Below are positions 9,099-20,129 of a stretch of DNA of 60,038 bases, in pieces. This DNA comes from Leucobacter sp. cx-42. Lineage in GTDB: Bacteria > Actinomycetota > Actinomycetes > Actinomycetales > Microbacteriaceae. The number at the start of each line of letters is the position of its first letter. Within the stretch, counting starts at the first letter, position 1. Position numbers and translations under genes: made by a program. The DNA lies in assembly GCF_014529985.1 (NCBI RefSeq), contig NZ_JACVMU010000014.1, positions 1 to 60,038 of the forward strand, read 5' to 3'. A model generated the notes under the pieces. That model had not been told where the DNA came from. It ran no database searches and worked only from the letters and a program-made list of their open reading frames with translations.

Positions 9099-9257
9099 CT
9101 TATGAGGTGCTTCCCTGCGAATGCAGTGTTGTTCACAGAAGTCATTTCTGCCTCGGGGCGCGGATCTCTCCACAATCACGAATTTCGGCTGCAGGCGGTA
9201 GGGCACTGGGCCGAAGCTGGCCTTCCCACACATTTGTACAGCGAAACGAGGAACCCC

Positions 9258-9812
9258 ATGTCACAAGTACTCACCGTCGTCGGCCAGATCGCAACGGTAC
9301 CGCGCTTTCACCGCTCCGCTAACGGAATTGAGTTTTGTTCATTCCGGTTGGCGAGTACCGATCGCAGGTTTGACCGCGAGGGAAACAAGTGGGTTGATGC
9401 CGACACGAACTGGTACACGGTGCATCTGTTCCGCCGACTTGCGAGGCATGCAAGAGAGTCGTTTGCCAAGGGTGAGCGCGTCCTGGTGAAGGGTCGGCTG
9501 CGTATCCGGCAGTGGGAGAACGATGAGAAGTCTGGCACGTCGGTAGAGATTGACGCTGATTCTGCGGGGCACGACCTCTTATGGGGTACTTCCACGTTCA
9601 GTCGGCGGCCAGTCGAAGGTGCTTCAGTGGAGCAGCAGGAGGGCGATGGCGATGCCCCAGGTGGGGCGTCAATTGGTGAGCCGATTGTTCACCAAGAGGG
9701 CCCGGTGGCAGACGCTTCCGATCTCCCAGCTCCCACCGCTGCGACTGAGCGATCTTCCGTGGCTGAGCTTTCTCCAGCAGTTGACCGCGAGCTTGCAGCT
9801 GCCCCGTTCTGA
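9258..9812 (+). CDS. ssb: Single-stranded DNA-binding protein, SsbB-like paralogue
   Basis: A 184-residue protein with an N-terminal OB fold: VGQIATVPRF, FRLAST and the ERVLVKGRLRIRQWE strand typical of SSB. The C-terminal third is a low-complexity Gly/Pro/Glu tail. It ends AAAPF, keeping the terminal Pro-Phe but lacking the acidic DDD run through which housekeeping SSB recruits repair enzymes. With its place beside ettA, this points to an accessory SsbB-type protein rather than the replicative SSB near rpsF. The ATG at 9258 has GAGGAA upstream; upstream in-frame codons have none. Confidence 0.88.
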   Translation: MSQVLTVVGQIATVPRFHRSANGIEFCSFRLASTDRRFDREGNKWVDADTNWYTVHLFRRLARHARESFAKGERVLVKGRLRIRQWENDEKSGTSVEIDADSAGHDLLWGTSTFSRRPVEGASVEQQEGDGDAPGGASIGEPIVHQEGPVADASDLPAPTAATERSSVAELSPAVDRELAAAPF

Positions 9813-9835
9813 GCGCGCTCCCCCTGTGGTAGACA

Positions 9836-9877
9836 CAGCTGCGCCCCGTGTGTTCGAGAACAACACGGGGCACAGCT
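9836..9877. terminator. Bidirectional terminator between ssb and msrA
   Basis: The arms GCCCCGTGT (9843-9851) and ACACGGGGC (9863-9871) pair perfectly. After one mismatch the flanking AGCTG/CAGCT extends the stem. It sits 24 bp after ssb and 22 bp after the msrA stop, so it can serve both convergent genes, though T-runs are poor. Confidence 0.65.
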
Positions 9878-9899
9878 GAACGTTCAGGGCAGCGAGTGG

Positions 9900-10433
9900 T
9901 TAGTCCCGCAGGTACTTCGTGAAGCGTGCGCGCACCTTGTTCACCTTGGGTACGGCGACTGCCATGCAGTAGCCCTGTGTGGGGTTCTTTGCGAAGAAGT
10001 CCTGGTGCTCCTCTTCTGCGCGGTACCACTCCCCGAGGTCATCGAGCTGCGTGACGACATCGCCCGGCCAGATCTCGTCAGCGCGGCTCATTGCGGCGAG
10101 CGCCGCCTCGCGCTGGCGCTCATCTGCGACGAAAATTGCCGAGCGGTACTGCGTGCCGACGTCAGCGCCCTGTCGGTTGAGCTGAGTGGGGTCGTGCATC
10201 GTGAAGAACGCGTCAAGAATGACGTCCTCAGGGATGACGTCTGCGTCGAACGTCACACGCACAGCCTCAGCGTGACCGGTCTGGCCGGTGCACACCTCAC
10301 GGTACGTGGGGTTCGCAGTCACCCCGCCGGTGAAGCCTGACTCCACCTCGAGCACACCGCGTAGCGCACGGTATGCGGCGTCGAGGCACCAGTAGCAGCC
10401 GCCTGCGACGACCCAGGTCTGTACGTTACTCAT
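9900..10433 (-). CDS. msrA: Peptide methionine-S-sulfoxide reductase
   Basis: A 177-residue MsrA that reduces methionine-S-sulfoxide in oxidised proteins. The catalytic motif is GGCYWCLD, with Cys13 as nucleophile, and [13 protein letters not shown] and GTQYRSAIF follow in the family order. The start codon overlaps the nadE stop by 4 bp (ATGA), so the two are probably translationally coupled. The gene ends the leftward dnaE-nadE-msrA series. Confidence 0.95.
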   Translation of the reverse strand: MSNVQTWVVAGGCYWCLDAAYRALRGVLEVESGFTGGVTANPTYREVCTGQTGHAEAVRVTFDADVIPEDVILDAFFTMHDPTQLNRQGADVGTQYRSAIFVADERQREAALAAMSRADEIWPGDVVTQLDDLGEWYRAEEEHQDFFAKNPTQGYCMAVAVPKVNKVRARFTKYLRD

Positions 10434-11263
10434 CGTGCGTTCCTCCAGAAGGTATCGGTGGGTGCCACTGGCATCCGACGCTTATGTTCGCTCACGCGAT
10501 ACAGGTGTTCGATGCGTTCGGCTGCAGCATCAGGGACCTCACGTCCCTCAAGGTAGTCATCGATGTGCGCATACGAGACGCCCAGGTTGTCTTCGTCAGT
10601 CTGCCCGGGGTTGTCATCGAGCAGGTCTGCGGTCGGAATCTTCTCCCAGAGGCGACGCGGCGCATCCAGCGCTTCGAGCATGGCAGCACCCTGACGCTTA
10701 TTCAGCCCTGCAAGCGGCGTCACGTCGGCAGCACCGTCGCCGAACTTCGTGTAGAAGCCGGTTACGGCCTCTGCGGCGTGATCGGTACCGACGACGAGCA
10801 TGCGCCGGTCACCGGCGATACCGTACTGTGCGACCATGCGGGCGCGCGCCTTGATGTTGCCCTTGTTGAAGTCGGTCACGGGCTCCCCCGTCGCTGCAAC
10901 GAGTTCATCCACCATCGCGTCGACAGCGGGCGCGACGTTCACCGTCACCACGCGGTCTGCACCGATGAATTCAAGTGCAAGCTGCGCATCGTCTTCGTCG
11001 TGCTGCACGCCGTAGGGCAGGCGCACGGCGAGGAACTGCACGTCCTGGCCTGCTGCGCGCACGCGTTCAACCGCGAGCTGCACAAGCCGGCCTGCGAGGG
11101 AGGAATCCTGTCCACCGGAAATTCCCAGGACGTAGCCCCCGATACCGGGCGCTGCACCGAGGTAGTCAGCGAGGAACGCGATCCGCGCTTCGACCTCAGC
11201 CGCAGCGTCGATCGTGGGTTGCACGCCGAGGGCAGTGATGATGGGTTCTTGCATCGCACGCAT
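10430..11263 (-). CDS. nadE: Ammonia-dependent NAD+ synthetase
   Basis: A 277-residue NAD synthetase that amidates deamido-NAD to NAD+ with ammonia and ATP. The PP-loop SGGQDSS lies at residues 49-55, and [11 protein letters not shown] and GTDHAAEA follow. There is no N-terminal nitrilase domain, so it cannot use glutamine itself. Two starts are possible, ATG at 11263 or an in-frame ATG four codons later; neither has a strong ribosome-binding site. dnaE ends 3 bp upstream and msrA overlaps downstream. Confidence 0.94.
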   Translation of the reverse strand: MRAMQEPIITALGVQPTIDAAAEVEARIAFLADYLGAAPGIGGYVLGISGGQDSSLAGRLVQLAVERVRAAGQDVQFLAVRLPYGVQHDEDDAQLALEFIGADRVVTVNVAPAVDAMVDELVAATGEPVTDFNKGNIKARARMVAQYGIAGDRRMLVVGTDHAAEAVTGFYTKFGDGAADVTPLAGLNKRQGAAMLEALDAPRRLWEKIPTADLLDDNPGQTDEDNLGVSYAHIDDYLEGREVPDAAAERIEHLYRVSEHKRRMPVAPTDTFWRNAR

Positions 11264-11265
11264 GG

Positions 11266-14200
11266 TTACAGGCTACTCCGCTCGCCGCCGCCCACAAGCT
11301 CTTCAACAGGAGACAAGCAGCGCGGTCCCAGAATGCCCTTAAGCTCACCAAACAGCTCGGTACTCACACGCACCTTCAACGGCAACTCAAAGACACGAAT
11401 CGCGTGCGAGGTTGCGAGGTGCAGCCGCACTTCGCTGTCTCCAGAGTGCCGCTTCAACGTGTTGAGGAGCTCGTCCATGACGCGCTCGGTTGCGCGGGTA
11501 TCGAGCAACGAAATCGTGAGCATCTGCGAATCGTCCTGCACGACAGCATCAACCGGGCGCACGCCGTACGCGTGCATGGACATGCCATCATCGCGAGAGT
11601 TGAGCTTGCCACGCAACGCAACGATCGAGTCAGGCACGAGCATGTGTCCGAATTCCTGATACGACTTGCCCATGAAGAGCGCCTGGATCTCACCGGTGAA
11701 GTCTTCGAGGGTCACCATGCCGTAGAGATTGCCCGACTTTGCGGTGCGGTGCTGCACGCTCGTCAGCAAGCCCGCGAGCACGACGGTCTCGCCGTCCATA
11801 TTGGCGTCAGGGTTCGTCGCGTGTTCTACGTTGGTCGAGGACTCTTTCGCGAGCGCAGTCTCGAGCCCACGCAGCGGGTGATCGGAGACATACAGGCCGA
11901 GCATCTCGCGTTCGAACGCGAGCTTGTCCTTCTTCGTCCACTCTGGGCGATCTGGAATCGTGGAGACTGGCGCAGCACCCGTGTCTTCAGCTACCTCAGC
12001 GAACAGGCTGTCAAAGTCGAAGCCGACGTTGCCCATCTCGGCATCGCGCTTGTCCTTCACCGCGCTTTCGACCGCGGTCTCGTGAATCTCGAGCAGTGCG
12101 CGACGCGTGCCACCCATGTTGTCGAGCGCGCCAGCCTTGATAAGCGATTCCACCGTGCGCTTATTCAACGCGGCAACCGCAACCTTCTTCAAGAAATCAT
12201 GGAACGACTCAAAACGGCCGTTCTGTTCGCGCCCCTCACGGATCGCCTCCACAACGTTCGTACCCACGTTACGAATTGCGCCTAGGCCGAAGCGAATGTC
12301 ATCGCCAACTGCCGAGAAGTTCGAGAACGACTCGTTGACCGCTGGCGGCAGCACGTTGATACCCATACGGCGGCACTCATTGAGGTACAGCGCGAGCTTG
12401 TCCTTTGAATCGCCAACGCTCGTGAGTAGTGCTGCCATGTACTCAGCCGGGTAGTGCGCTTTCAGATACGCGGTCCAGTAGCTCACTACTCCATACGCGG
12501 CGGAGTGCGCCTTGTTGAACGCGTAGTCCGAGAACGGAAGCAGAATGTCCCACAGCGACTTGATGGCAGCTTCAGAGAAGCCGCGCTCCTTCATACCGCC
12601 GGCAAAACCCGCGTACTGCTTGTCCAGCTCAGATTTCTTCTTCTTACCCATCGCACGACGCAAGATATCTGCTTGGCCGAGGGAGAACCCAGCCACGCGC
12701 TGCGCGATCGACATCACCTGCTCCTGATAAATGATCAGGCCGAAGGTGGTCGAGAGGATATCTTTCAGCGGTTCTTCAAGCTCCGGGTGAATCGGAGTGA
12801 TCGGCTGCAGACCGTTCTTACGCAGGGCGTAGTTGGTGTGCGAGTCGGCGCCCATTGGACCCGGTCGATACAGTGCGAGGACTGCCGAAATGTCTTCAAA
12901 GTTATCCGGCTTCATGAGGCGAAGCAGACCTCGCATCGGACCACCATCGAGCTGGAAGACACCGAGCGTATCGCCACGGGCGAGCAACTCATACGATGCA
13001 TGATCGTCGAGTGCGAGGTGCTCCAGGTCGAGTTCCTCCCCACGGTTCAGCCGAATGTTTTCGAGCGCGTCTGAGATGATCGTCAGGTTTCGCAGACCCA
13101 AGAAGTCCATCTTGATGAGGCCGAGGCCCTCACAGGTCGGGTAGTCGAACTGCGTGACGATCTGGCCGTCCTGCTCACGCTTCTGCAGTGGGATGATGTC
13201 AATGAGCGGATCGCTCGACATGATCACGCCTGCCGCGTGCACGCCCCACTGACGCTTCAGACCTTCGAGTCCGAGCGCGGTCTCGTAGACCTGCTTTGCC
13301 TCGGGATCCACATCAATCACCGCACGGAACTCTGACGCTTCCTTGTATCGCGGATGCTTCGGGTCAGTGATACCTGAGAGCGGGATGTCTTTCGCCATAA
13401 CGGCTGGCGGCATTGCCTTGGTGAGCTTCTCGCCCATGCCAAACGGGAAGCCGAGTACACGCGACGCATCCTTCAGTGCCTGCTTCGACTTAATGGTGCC
13501 GTAGGTCACAATCTGTGCCACGCGCTCGTCGCCGTACTTCTCGGTCACATACTTAATGACCTCGCCACGGCGGCGATCATCGAAGTCGACATCGAAGTCA
13601 GGCATCGACACACGATCGGGGTTGAGGAAGCGCTCGAAGATGAGGCCGTGCTGCAGCGGATCAAGGTCGGTAATACGCATCGCGTACGCCACCATCGAAC
13701 CCGCACCCGAACCACGACCCGGACCCACGCGGATACCGTTCTTCTTCGACCAGTTGATGAAGTCGGCAACGACGAGGAAGTAGCCGGGGAAGCCCATCTG
13801 CGTAATGACGCCGATCTCGTATTCCGCCTGCTTACGCACCTCATCGGGGATGCCGTTCGGATAGCGGTAGTGGAGGCCATCCTCCACTTCCTTCACGAAC
13901 CAGCTGTCCTCGCTCTCCCCCTCAGGAACGGGGTAGACCGGCATGTAGTTCGCCTTGGTGTTGAACTCGACGTTGCAGCGCTCAGCGATGAGCAGCGTGT
14001 TGTCGCACGCCTCGGGGTAGTCGCGGAAGATGTGGCGCATCTCAGCAGCACTCTTCAGGTAGTAGCCAGAGCCGTCGAACTTGAATCGGTTCGGATCGTC
14101 CAGGCGCGAGCCCGACTGCACACAAAGCAGTGCAGAGTGCGCCTCAGCGTCGGCCTCGTGCACGTAGTGCAAATCGTTCGTCGCGACGAGCGGAATCGCG

Positions 14201-14835
14201 AGTTCCTTCGAAAGACGCATAAGATCGTTCTGCACGCGACGTTCGATGTCGAGACCGTGATCCATGATCTCGCAGAAGAAGTTCTCTTTGCCGAAGATGT
14301 CCTGGAACTCGCCAGCAGCCTTGCGCGCCTCCTCGTACTGCCCAAGGCGCAGGCGTGTCTGCACCTCACCCGAGGGACAGCCTGTGGTCGTAATGAGCCC
14401 CTTGCCGTAAGTCTCGAGGAGCTCACGGTCCATGCGCGGCTTGAAGTAATATCCTTCCATCGACGCGCGCGACGACAGCCGGAAGAGATTGTGCATGCCC
14501 TGCGTCGTCTCCGAGAGCATCGTCATGTGCGTGTAGGCACCGGCGCCAGAGACATCGTCACCGCCACCGCTTCCCCAGCGCACACGTGTGCGATCAGTGC
14601 GGTGGGTACCCGGTGTGAGATAGGCCTCGATGCCGATGATCGGGTTCAGGCCATGGTCCTTCGCCTGCCGCCAGAAATCGAACGCACCAAACATGTTGCC
14701 GTGGTCAGTGACCGCGACGGCTGGCATGCCCTGTGCCTCGACCGCGTCCATGAGTTGTCCGACTCGCGCCGCACCATCGAGCATCGAATACTCGCTATGC
14801 ACGTGAAGATGAACGAACCCGTCTTTATCTGACAC
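11266..14835 (-). CDS. dnaE: DNA polymerase III alpha subunit
   Basis: The 1189-residue replicative polymerase catalytic subunit of the DnaE1 type. The N-terminal PHP domain begins [13 protein letters not shown]; the palm carries the catalytic aspartates in [13 protein letters not shown] around residues 412-423; the C-terminal part contains the helix-hairpin-helix and OB region ([12 protein letters not shown]). Length is normal. The GTG at 14835 ([14 protein letters not shown]) is preceded by AAGGGG about 9 nt upstream. rluD lies 182 bp upstream in the same direction; a TACCCT -10-like box in that gap suggests a separate promoter. Confidence 0.97.
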   Translation of the reverse strand: MSDKDGFVHLHVHSEYSMLDGAARVGQLMDAVEAQGMPAVAVTDHGNMFGAFDFWRQAKDHGLNPIIGIEAYLTPGTHRTDRTRVRWGSGGGDDVSGAGAYTHMTMLSETTQGMHNLFRLSSRASMEGYYFKPRMDRELLETYGKGLITTTGCPSGEVQTRLRLGQYEEARKAAGEFQDIFGKENFFCEIMDHGLDIERRVQNDLMRLSKELAIPLVATNDLHYVHEADAEAHSALLCVQSGSRLDDPNRFKFDGSGYYLKSAAEMRHIFRDYPEACDNTLLIAERCNVEFNTKANYMPVYPVPEGESEDSWFVKEVEDGLHYRYPNGIPDEVRKQAEYEIGVITQMGFPGYFLVVADFINWSKKNGIRVGPGRGSGAGSMVAYAMRITDLDPLQHGLIFERFLNPDRVSMPDFDVDFDDRRRGEVIKYVTEKYGDERVAQIVTYGTIKSKQALKDASRVLGFPFGMGEKLTKAMPPAVMAKDIPLSGITDPKHPRYKEASEFRAVIDVDPEAKQVYETALGLEGLKRQWGVHAAGVIMSSDPLIDIIPLQKREQDGQIVTQFDYPTCEGLGLIKMDFLGLRNLTIISDALENIRLNRGEELDLEHLALDDHASYELLARGDTLGVFQLDGGPMRGLLRLMKPDNFEDISAVLALYRPGPMGADSHTNYALRKNGLQPITPIHPELEEPLKDILSTTFGLIIYQEQVMSIAQRVAGFSLGQADILRRAMGKKKKSELDKQYAGFAGGMKERGFSEAAIKSLWDILLPFSDYAFNKAHSAAYGVVSYWTAYLKAHYPAEYMAALLTSVGDSKDKLALYLNECRRMGINVLPPAVNESFSNFSAVGDDIRFGLGAIRNVGTNVVEAIREGREQNGRFESFHDFLKKVAVAALNKRTVESLIKAGALDNMGGTRRALLEIHETAVESAVKDKRDAEMGNVGFDFDSLFAEVAEDTGAAPVSTIPDRPEWTKKDKLAFEREMLGLYVSDHPLRGLETALAKESSTNVEHATNPDANMDGETVVLAGLLTSVQHRTAKSGNLYGMVTLEDFTGEIQALFMGKSYQEFGHMLVPDSIVALRGKLNSRDDGMSMHAYGVRPVDAVVQDDSQMLTISLLDTRATERVMDELLNTLKRHSGDSEVRLHLATSHAIRVFELPLKVRVSTELFGELKGILGPRCLSPVEELVGGGERSSL

Positions 14836-15017
14836 CGGTCAGGCCCCTTTCGACGTTCTCCAGGGTACCCTGCCGTGCCCCGGAGTTCTCCCCACGCGCT
14901 GAATCCTGCGCGGGTCTTGTGCGGTGAAATGCGTGATCCGCCCACCGAGAAAGGATTCCGTTCGGGAACCCACATACTCAGTGAGCGGATCAGTGCAATG
15001 TGCGAGGATCGCGCGAG

Positions 15018-15935
15018 CTACACGTCCAACACGTTGAGGGCGTGTGCGAGGTCTGCCGGGTACTCAGACTCGAACTCGACGGGAAGTCCCGTGCCGGGAT
15101 GGCGGAAGCCGAGGCGCTTTGCATGGAGCCACTGGCGATCAAGCCCGAGGCGTTCCGAGAGTGAGGGGTCGGCGCCGTACATCGCATCGCCAACGCACGG
15201 ATGGCGCTGTGCAGACATGTGCACGCGGATCTGGTGCGTACGACCAGTTTCCAGCTCAATCTCGAGCAGGGTCGCGTACGGATACGCCTCCACAGTCTCG
15301 TAGTGCGTGATCGACGGCTTCCCGTCGCTCGTTACTGCGAACTTCCACTCGTTGCCCGGTGCGCGACCGATCGCGCCCTCGACGGTGCCAGCCGAGGGGT
15401 CAGGATGCCCCTGCACAACCGCATGGTAGATCTTATGCACTTCGCGGTCTTTGAATGCACGCTTCAGCAGGCTGTACGCACGCTCGCTCTTCGCGACGAC
15501 CATGAGGCCACTCGTGCCAGCATCGAGACGGTGCACGATGCCCTGGCGCTCAGGCGGGCCGGACGTCGCAATGCGGTAGCCGGCGCCGGCGAGTGCACCA
15601 AGCACCGTTGGGCCGGTCCAGCCGATGGAGGGGTGCGCAGCAACGCCCGCGGGCTTATCAACGACGACGAGGTCTTCATCATCGTAGATAATTCCGAGTT
15701 CGGGAACATCAACGGGGACAACCTCGGGGCCCTTTGGCTCCGTCCACTCGATCGAGAGCCAGCCACCCTCAGCCAGGCGATCAGATTTCCCGAGCGCAAC
15801 GCCGTCAAGCTCTACACCGCCGTCAGCAAGCACTGACTGTGCAAAGGTCCGCGAGAACCCCAGCAGTTTAGCGAGCGCTGCATCAGCGCGCTCCCCCGCG
15901 AGTCCCGGCGGAACCGGAAGACTACGCTGTTCCAT
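15018..15935 (-). CDS. rluD: 23S rRNA pseudouridine synthase, RluD type
   Basis: A 305-residue pseudouridine synthase. An S4-like RNA-binding domain (residues about 15-75, [17 protein letters not shown]) precedes the catalytic domain, whose [15 protein letters not shown] supplies the catalytic aspartate. It is predicted to modify helix 69 of 23S rRNA. The ATG at 15935 ([11 protein letters not shown]) lies inside the end of lspA with a 14-bp overlap; the longer open frame begins deeper in lspA and is not supported. lspA-rluD is a conserved pair. Confidence 0.93.
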   Translation of the reverse strand: MEQRSLPVPPGLAGERADAALAKLLGFSRTFAQSVLADGGVELDGVALGKSDRLAEGGWLSIEWTEPKGPEVVPVDVPELGIIYDDEDLVVVDKPAGVAAHPSIGWTGPTVLGALAGAGYRIATSGPPERQGIVHRLDAGTSGLMVVAKSERAYSLLKRAFKDREVHKIYHAVVQGHPDPSAGTVEGAIGRAPGNEWKFAVTSDGKPSITHYETVEAYPYATLLEIELETGRTHQIRVHMSAQRHPCVGDAMYGADPSLSERLGLDRQWLHAKRLGFRHPGTGLPVEFESEYPADLAHALNVLDV

Positions 15936-16623
15936 TTCGGACCTCGTTCTCTTCTCCGGGAGCCGTCGGCTGCGCATCTGCAGCAGGTTCGTGTGCTCCG
16001 ACTACGTCGCTCGCCGACTCGGAAGCGGCTGCTTCAGCTTCGGCTGCTTCGGCCGCAGCAAGTTCCTTGCGCGTACGCTCGCGAGGCCCACCCGTAATGG
16101 GGAGACCGAGCAGCGTCACCAGCACAAAGATGCACATCGCGGAAACGATTGCGACGTCGGCAAGGTTATAGATCGCGGGCATCATCCACGGGGTGTAAAT
16201 GAAGTCGATCACGTGCCCCTCGGGGAACCCGGGCGCACGCGTCAGGCGGTCCGTGAGATTGCCAAGCACGCCGCCGAGCAACAGGCCGAGGAAGAGTGCC
16301 CAGGGCACAGAGCGAAGTCGCCGAATCTGCCACACAATCACGCCAGCGACAACCGCCGCGAGAATTGTGAAGACCCAGGTTGCACCGCTCGCCATGGAGA
16401 ACGCTGCACCGGGGTTACGTACAAACAACCACTGCAACGCCTCGCCAAGTACCGGAACAGGTTCGCCTGGAGGCAGGTGTGCAACTACCCAGTTCTTCGA
16501 GATCTGGTCAATTGTGGCCACAACCAACGCGACCGCGATGAGCAGCACAGGGACCCAAATGGATTGCCGTGATGCCCCCGCGGTCTGCGAAGGTTCGGTG
16601 GCGGGAGTAATGTCTTCAGCCAC
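15922..16623 (-). CDS. lspA: Lipoprotein signal peptidase (signal peptidase II)
   Basis: A 233-residue membrane aspartic peptidase that removes signal peptides from prolipoproteins after diacylglyceryl transfer. Four membrane segments are visible, and the catalytic dyad is Asp125 (NLTDRL) and Asp156 (NLADVAIV). A long Ala/Glu-rich cytoplasmic tail of about 55 residues follows the last membrane segment, longer than in E. coli. The GTG at 16623 starts 8 bp after the divIVA stop. Neighbours rluD and divIVA suggest one transcript. Confidence 0.93.
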   Translation of the reverse strand: MAEDITPATEPSQTAGASRQSIWVPVLLIAVALVVATIDQISKNWVVAHLPPGEPVPVLGEALQWLFVRNPGAAFSMASGATWVFTILAAVVAGVIVWQIRRLRSVPWALFLGLLLGGVLGNLTDRLTRAPGFPEGHVIDFIYTPWMMPAIYNLADVAIVSAMCIFVLVTLLGLPITGGPRERTRKELAAAEAAEAEAAASESASDVVGAHEPAADAQPTAPGEENEVRNGTA

Positions 16624-16631
16624 CGTAAGTA

Positions 16632-17288
16632 TTACTCGACGCCCTCGGGAATGCCCTCAGGCTCGTTCGTGGTGTCGAGGCCACGAAGCTGCGACTGGAT
16701 GTACGAGCGGAGCGTCGTACGGTACTCAGCCTCGAACTGACGCAGGTCAACAATGCGACCCTTGATGTCCTTGACTTCGTCGGTGTGTACGCGCATCTCT
16801 GCTTCACGCTTGGTCTGTGCGTCCTGCGTGAGCTTCTTAGCGGTGCGCTCAGCATCGCTAACGAGCTGAGTACTCTTCTTCTCTGCGTCGCCTACGAGCT
16901 GATCGCGGGTCTCTTCACCCTCACGAACGTACTTGTCGTGGAGCTCGAGAGCCATCTGCAGCATCGCGCTCGACTTGACCGCGTCAGCCTCGAGCGACGT
17001 CGAGGACTCAGCTGCTGCGGGTGCAGCCGCGGGAGCCGGTGCTGCAGCAACGGGCTGCGCTGCAGCTACGGGTGCCGCAGCTGCCTGGCCAGCGTTCGCG
17101 CGAGCCTCTTCGAGCTGCGCGGTGAGTTCGTCAATCTTGGCCTGCAGTTCAGCCTTCTCAGCTTCGTGCTGGCGGAACTCTTCGACAATCGTGTCGAGGA
17201 AATCATCGACCTGATCAAGGTCGTAGCCATCACGGAACTTGGTGATCGTGAACTTCTGATTCACCACGTCTTCAGGTGTCAAAGCCAT
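16632..17288 (-). CDS. divIVA: DivIVA/Wag31 polar growth scaffold
   Basis: A 218-residue coiled-coil protein that assembles at curved membrane and recruits the cell-wall machinery to poles and septa. The N-terminal membrane-binding region is canonical (TPEDVVNQKF, FRDGYDLDQVDDFLD). A coiled coil to about residue 65 is followed by an Ala/Pro/Gln-rich linker (residues 66-95) and a second long coiled coil. The order sepF-yggT-divIVA is the conserved actinobacterial end of the dcw cluster. Upstream, TAGCGT near 17329 is a possible -10 box. Confidence 0.96.
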   Translation of the reverse strand: MALTPEDVVNQKFTITKFRDGYDLDQVDDFLDTIVEEFRQHEAEKAELQAKIDELTAQLEEARANAGQAAAAPVAAAQPVAAAPAPAAAPAAAESSTSLEADAVKSSAMLQMALELHDKYVREGEETRDQLVGDAEKKSTQLVSDAERTAKKLTQDAQTKREAEMRVHTDEVKDIKGRIVDLRQFEAEYRTTLRSYIQSQLRGLDTTNEPEGIPEGVE

Positions 17289-17372
17289 CGTTACCGTCTC
17301 TTTCGATTGGGGACCATTCGCATGATCGTCACACTTACGCTAGCAAACAAAGTGGCAATACCGCTCAGTTGT

Positions 17373-17669
17373 TTAGAAGTAACCCGGAATTAGTCCGAGT
17401 GCAATCCAACAAACAAACATTGCGATCATCCAGCCCATATCGATTGACACCTGGCCAAGTCGGATCGGCGGGAGGACCTTGCGAATCGCCTTCAGAGGAG
17501 GATCAGTCACACTAAACACGAGTTCGACCAGCACAGCGACGAAGCCGCGCGGCCGGAATCGTGGGTTGAGTACGACGACCCAGTCAATAATGAGTCGAGC
17601 CCAGAGGAACAGCACGTAGATTCGGATGAATACCCGAACCACAGTGGTGAGAATGTAAAAAAGCTCCAC
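17373..17669 (-). CDS. YggT family membrane protein
   Basis: A 98-residue integral membrane protein with two hydrophobic segments separated by a basic loop that contains the family motif NPRFRPRGF. YggT proteins sit between sepF and divIVA in many bacteria and have been linked to osmotic stress and division, but their biochemical role is not settled. The GTG start lies 4 bp after the sepF stop with no clear Shine-Dalgarno, so coupling to sepF translation is likely. Confidence 0.9.
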   Translation of the reverse strand: MELFYILTTVVRVFIRIYVLFLWARLIIDWVVVLNPRFRPRGFVAVLVELVFSVTDPPLKAIRKVLPPIRLGQVSIDMGWMIAMFVCWIALGLIPGYF

Positions 17670-17673
17670 TTGG

Positions 17674-18156
17674 TTAAGCGCTGGGGCTCACGAAGAACGA
17701 ACCAGTCTCTTCACGGACGGGCTCGTCGCTACCGACCTCGATATGCTCGGGAGTCAGCAGGAATACCTTGCTCGTCACACGCTCGATACGGCCGTGCAGG
17801 CCGAGCGTGAGTCCGCTTGCGAAGTCGATGAGACGCTTCGCCTCCGACTCCCCCATGCGGGAAAGATTGAGAATAACTGGGACGCCCTCGCGGAAGCTCT
17901 CTGCAATGGCGCGCGCATCCTTGTACTCGGTGGGGTGCACCGTAAGAATCTCACTCATTGGCTGAGCTGGCTGGTGACGCACCGGAGTCACACGACGCAA
18001 CGGCGCGACGGTTGGGCGCGGTGCAGCCTTCGCCGGCACGGTCTCTGCAGCAGCGGTGGGTCGCTGGACAGGCGCAGCCTGCTCAGCTGCCTCTGCAGCA
18101 AGGTCCTCTTCTGCGAGGCCCAGGAATACCATCGTCTTCTTCAGCGGGTTACCCAT
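17674..18156 (-). CDS. sepF: Cell division protein SepF
   Basis: A 160-residue SepF, the membrane anchor of FtsZ in bacteria that lack FtsA; no ftsA is present in this cluster. The N-terminal amphipathic helix (MGNPLKKTMVFLGL) is followed by an Ala/Pro linker and the globular domain with PVILNLSRM, AKRLIDFASGLTLGLHGRIERV and VFLLTPEHIEV. The ATG at 18156 has AGGGAG 7 nt upstream. Confidence 0.95.
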   Translation of the reverse strand: MGNPLKKTMVFLGLAEEDLAAEAAEQAAPVQRPTAAAETVPAKAAPRPTVAPLRRVTPVRHQPAQPMSEILTVHPTEYKDARAIAESFREGVPVILNLSRMGESEAKRLIDFASGLTLGLHGRIERVTSKVFLLTPEHIEVGSDEPVREETGSFFVSPSA

Positions 18157-18186
18157 TTGTTACTCCCTACAATGCTTGCTCCGAGG

Positions 18187-18876
18187 TTACCGCTGGGGCG
18201 GCCTATTCCCGGTAATTGCGCTTCCAATTCTCAGGTGTGTCGCCCCTGCGGCGATCGCTTCTGCGAAATCGTGGGTCATGCCCGCAGAAATCGCAGTGGC
18301 GCCGGCGTCGAGCGAACGCACTCGCTCGGAATAGCCGGCGAGACGCTCAAAAGCACGAGCGGGTTCTTCCTCAAGTGGAGCAACAGCCATCACACCGCGC
18401 AGATGCAACGAGGGGGTCTCGAGGATCCGCTCAGCGAGTGCCTCAATGCCCTCAGGCGCAACGCCACCGCGACCAGGATCGTCGGTGAGATTGATCTGCA
18501 CGAACGCATCAATCTTTCGTTCGATTGGCGCGAGGGCATCAACCAGACGTTCACTGTCGATCGAGTGGATTGCACTTGCGTACTGCGCAGCCTGTCGAGC
18601 CTTCTTCGTCTGCAGCTGACCAATAAAGTGCCAGTTCAGCTCTAGGTCCGCAAGCTCTGCAGCTTTGTCGCGCGCTTCCTGGTGACGGTTCTCGCCAACA
18701 TCGCGCACCCCAAGATCAGCAAGCGCGGCGACGAGCGCAGCCGGATGGAACTTCGTCACGACGATCAGCGTAACGTCCTCTGCCGCGCGGCCAGCAGCCG
18801 CGCAGGCAGAGGCAACATCAGACTGAACGCCCGACAGGCGCTCTGCGAGGGCCACGGTATCGATCTGCTGATCCAC
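18187..18876 (-). CDS. yggS: PLP homeostasis protein, YggS family
   Basis: A 229-residue single-domain PLP-binding protein of the YggS/PLPBP family, which buffers pyridoxal phosphate and affects amino-acid homeostasis rather than acting as a racemase. The PLP lysine lies in VTKFHPAAL near residue 42; GENRHQEARDK and HFIGQLQTKKA are family motifs, and SAGMTHDFAEAI lies near the C-terminus. The GTG start follows the ftsZ stop by 3 bp. The pgeF gene often found between ftsZ and yggS is absent. Confidence 0.93.
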   Translation of the reverse strand: MDQQIDTVALAERLSGVQSDVASACAAAGRAAEDVTLIVVTKFHPAALVAALADLGVRDVGENRHQEARDKAAELADLELNWHFIGQLQTKKARQAAQYASAIHSIDSERLVDALAPIERKIDAFVQINLTDDPGRGGVAPEGIEALAERILETPSLHLRGVMAVAPLEEEPARAFERLAGYSERVRSLDAGATAISAGMTHDFAEAIAAGATHLRIGSAITGNRPPQR

Positions 18877-18879
18877 TAT

Positions 18880-20112
18880 TTACCTCAGGAACTCCGGGAT
18901 GTCGAGATCATCGTCATCATCACCATCGAACGCGGGATCATTGAGCTGAGCTTCAACGGGCGGGCTCGAGAGCACCTCACCGAACTGCGATGACAGCGTG
19001 GGCTCCGCCGCAACGGCGGGCTCGCGCGCTGCGGAGAAACCGGGGAACCCCAGTCCCGTCGCTTCACCGCCAGTATCGAGTGCGCGGCCGTTGCTCTTCG
19101 CCTCGTCAAGCGTTTCGTGGTGGCTACCGCGGCGACCGCGGTCGTTTGCCTGCTTCGAGACACCGTTATCGGCGTCGAATCCTGCGGCGATAACCGTCAC
19201 GCGAACCTCGTCACCAAGGGTGTCGTCGATGACCGTGCCGAAGATAATGTTCGCCTCGGGGTGCACGACGTCCTGCACGAGCGTCGATGCCTCGTAAATC
19301 TCGCTCAGTGCAAGGTTCGAGGAACCCTGGATCGAGAGCAGCACGCCGTGCGCACCCTCGACCGATGCCTCAAGCAACGGCGACGCAACGGCGAGCTCTG
19401 CCGCCTTGATTGCGCGATCCGCACCCCGCGCCGAGCCGATGCCCATGAGCGCTGCGCCTGCACCCTGCATGACGGACTTGACGTCCGCGAAGTCAAGGTT
19501 GATAAGACCGGGAGTCGTAATGAGGTCGGTGATGCCCGAAACCCCGGCAAGGAGCACTTGGTCTGCCGCGGCGAATGCCTCGATCATGCTGATGCCAGGA
19601 TCGCTGATCTCAAGCAGACGGTCGTTTGGCACGACGATGAGCGTGTCGACTGCCTCACGAAGCGTGTTGACGCCGTTGTCTGCCTGCGCAGCACGGCGCT
19701 TACCTTCGAAGCTGAAGGGGCGGGTAACGACACCAATGGTCAGCGCGCCAATCGACTTTGCGATGCGCGCCACGACGGGAGCAGCACCGGTACCGGTACC
19801 ACCACCCTCACCTGCGGTCACGAAGACCATGTCTGCGCCTGCGAGAGCCTCTTCGATCTCTTCAGCGTGATCTTCTGCTGCGCGACGGCCAACCTCGGGG
19901 TCGGCGCCTGCGCCGAGACCACGGGTCAGCTCGCGACCTACGTCGAGCTTCACATCAGCGTCGCTGAGCAGAAGCGCCTGCGCGTCGGTGTTCACGGCGA
20001 TGAACTCAACACCGCGAAGACCCAGCTCAATCATGCGGTTTACGGCATTCACGCCACCGCCGCCGACACCTACGACCTTGATGACCGCAAGGTAGTTCTG
20101 GTTGGTTGCCAC
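18880..20112 (-). CDS. ftsZ: Cell division GTPase FtsZ
   Basis: A 410-residue tubulin homologue that forms the Z ring. The tubulin signature [11 protein letters not shown], the N-terminal [15 protein letters not shown] and the T7-loop [13 protein letters not shown] are present. The C-terminal tail ends [13 protein letters not shown], the conserved peptide bound by SepF and other partners. The GTG at 20112 ([13 protein letters not shown]) is chosen because GGAGGA precedes it; a TTG six codons upstream lies before that site. The 125-bp gap from ftsQ holds a 12-bp direct repeat that may regulate expression. Confidence 0.97.
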   Translation of the reverse strand: MATNQNYLAVIKVVGVGGGGVNAVNRMIELGLRGVEFIAVNTDAQALLLSDADVKLDVGRELTRGLGAGADPEVGRRAAEDHAEEIEEALAGADMVFVTAGEGGGTGTGAAPVVARIAKSIGALTIGVVTRPFSFEGKRRAAQADNGVNTLREAVDTLIVVPNDRLLEISDPGISMIEAFAAADQVLLAGVSGITDLITTPGLINLDFADVKSVMQGAGAALMGIGSARGADRAIKAAELAVASPLLEASVEGAHGVLLSIQGSSNLALSEIYEASTLVQDVVHPEANIIFGTVIDDTLGDEVRVTVIAAGFDADNGVSKQANDRGRRGSHHETLDEAKSNGRALDTGGEATGLGFPGFSAAREPAVAAEPTLSSQFGEVLSSPPVEAQLNDPAFDGDDDDDLDIPEFLR

Positions 20113-20129
20113 CTGAGTTCCTCCGCTCA

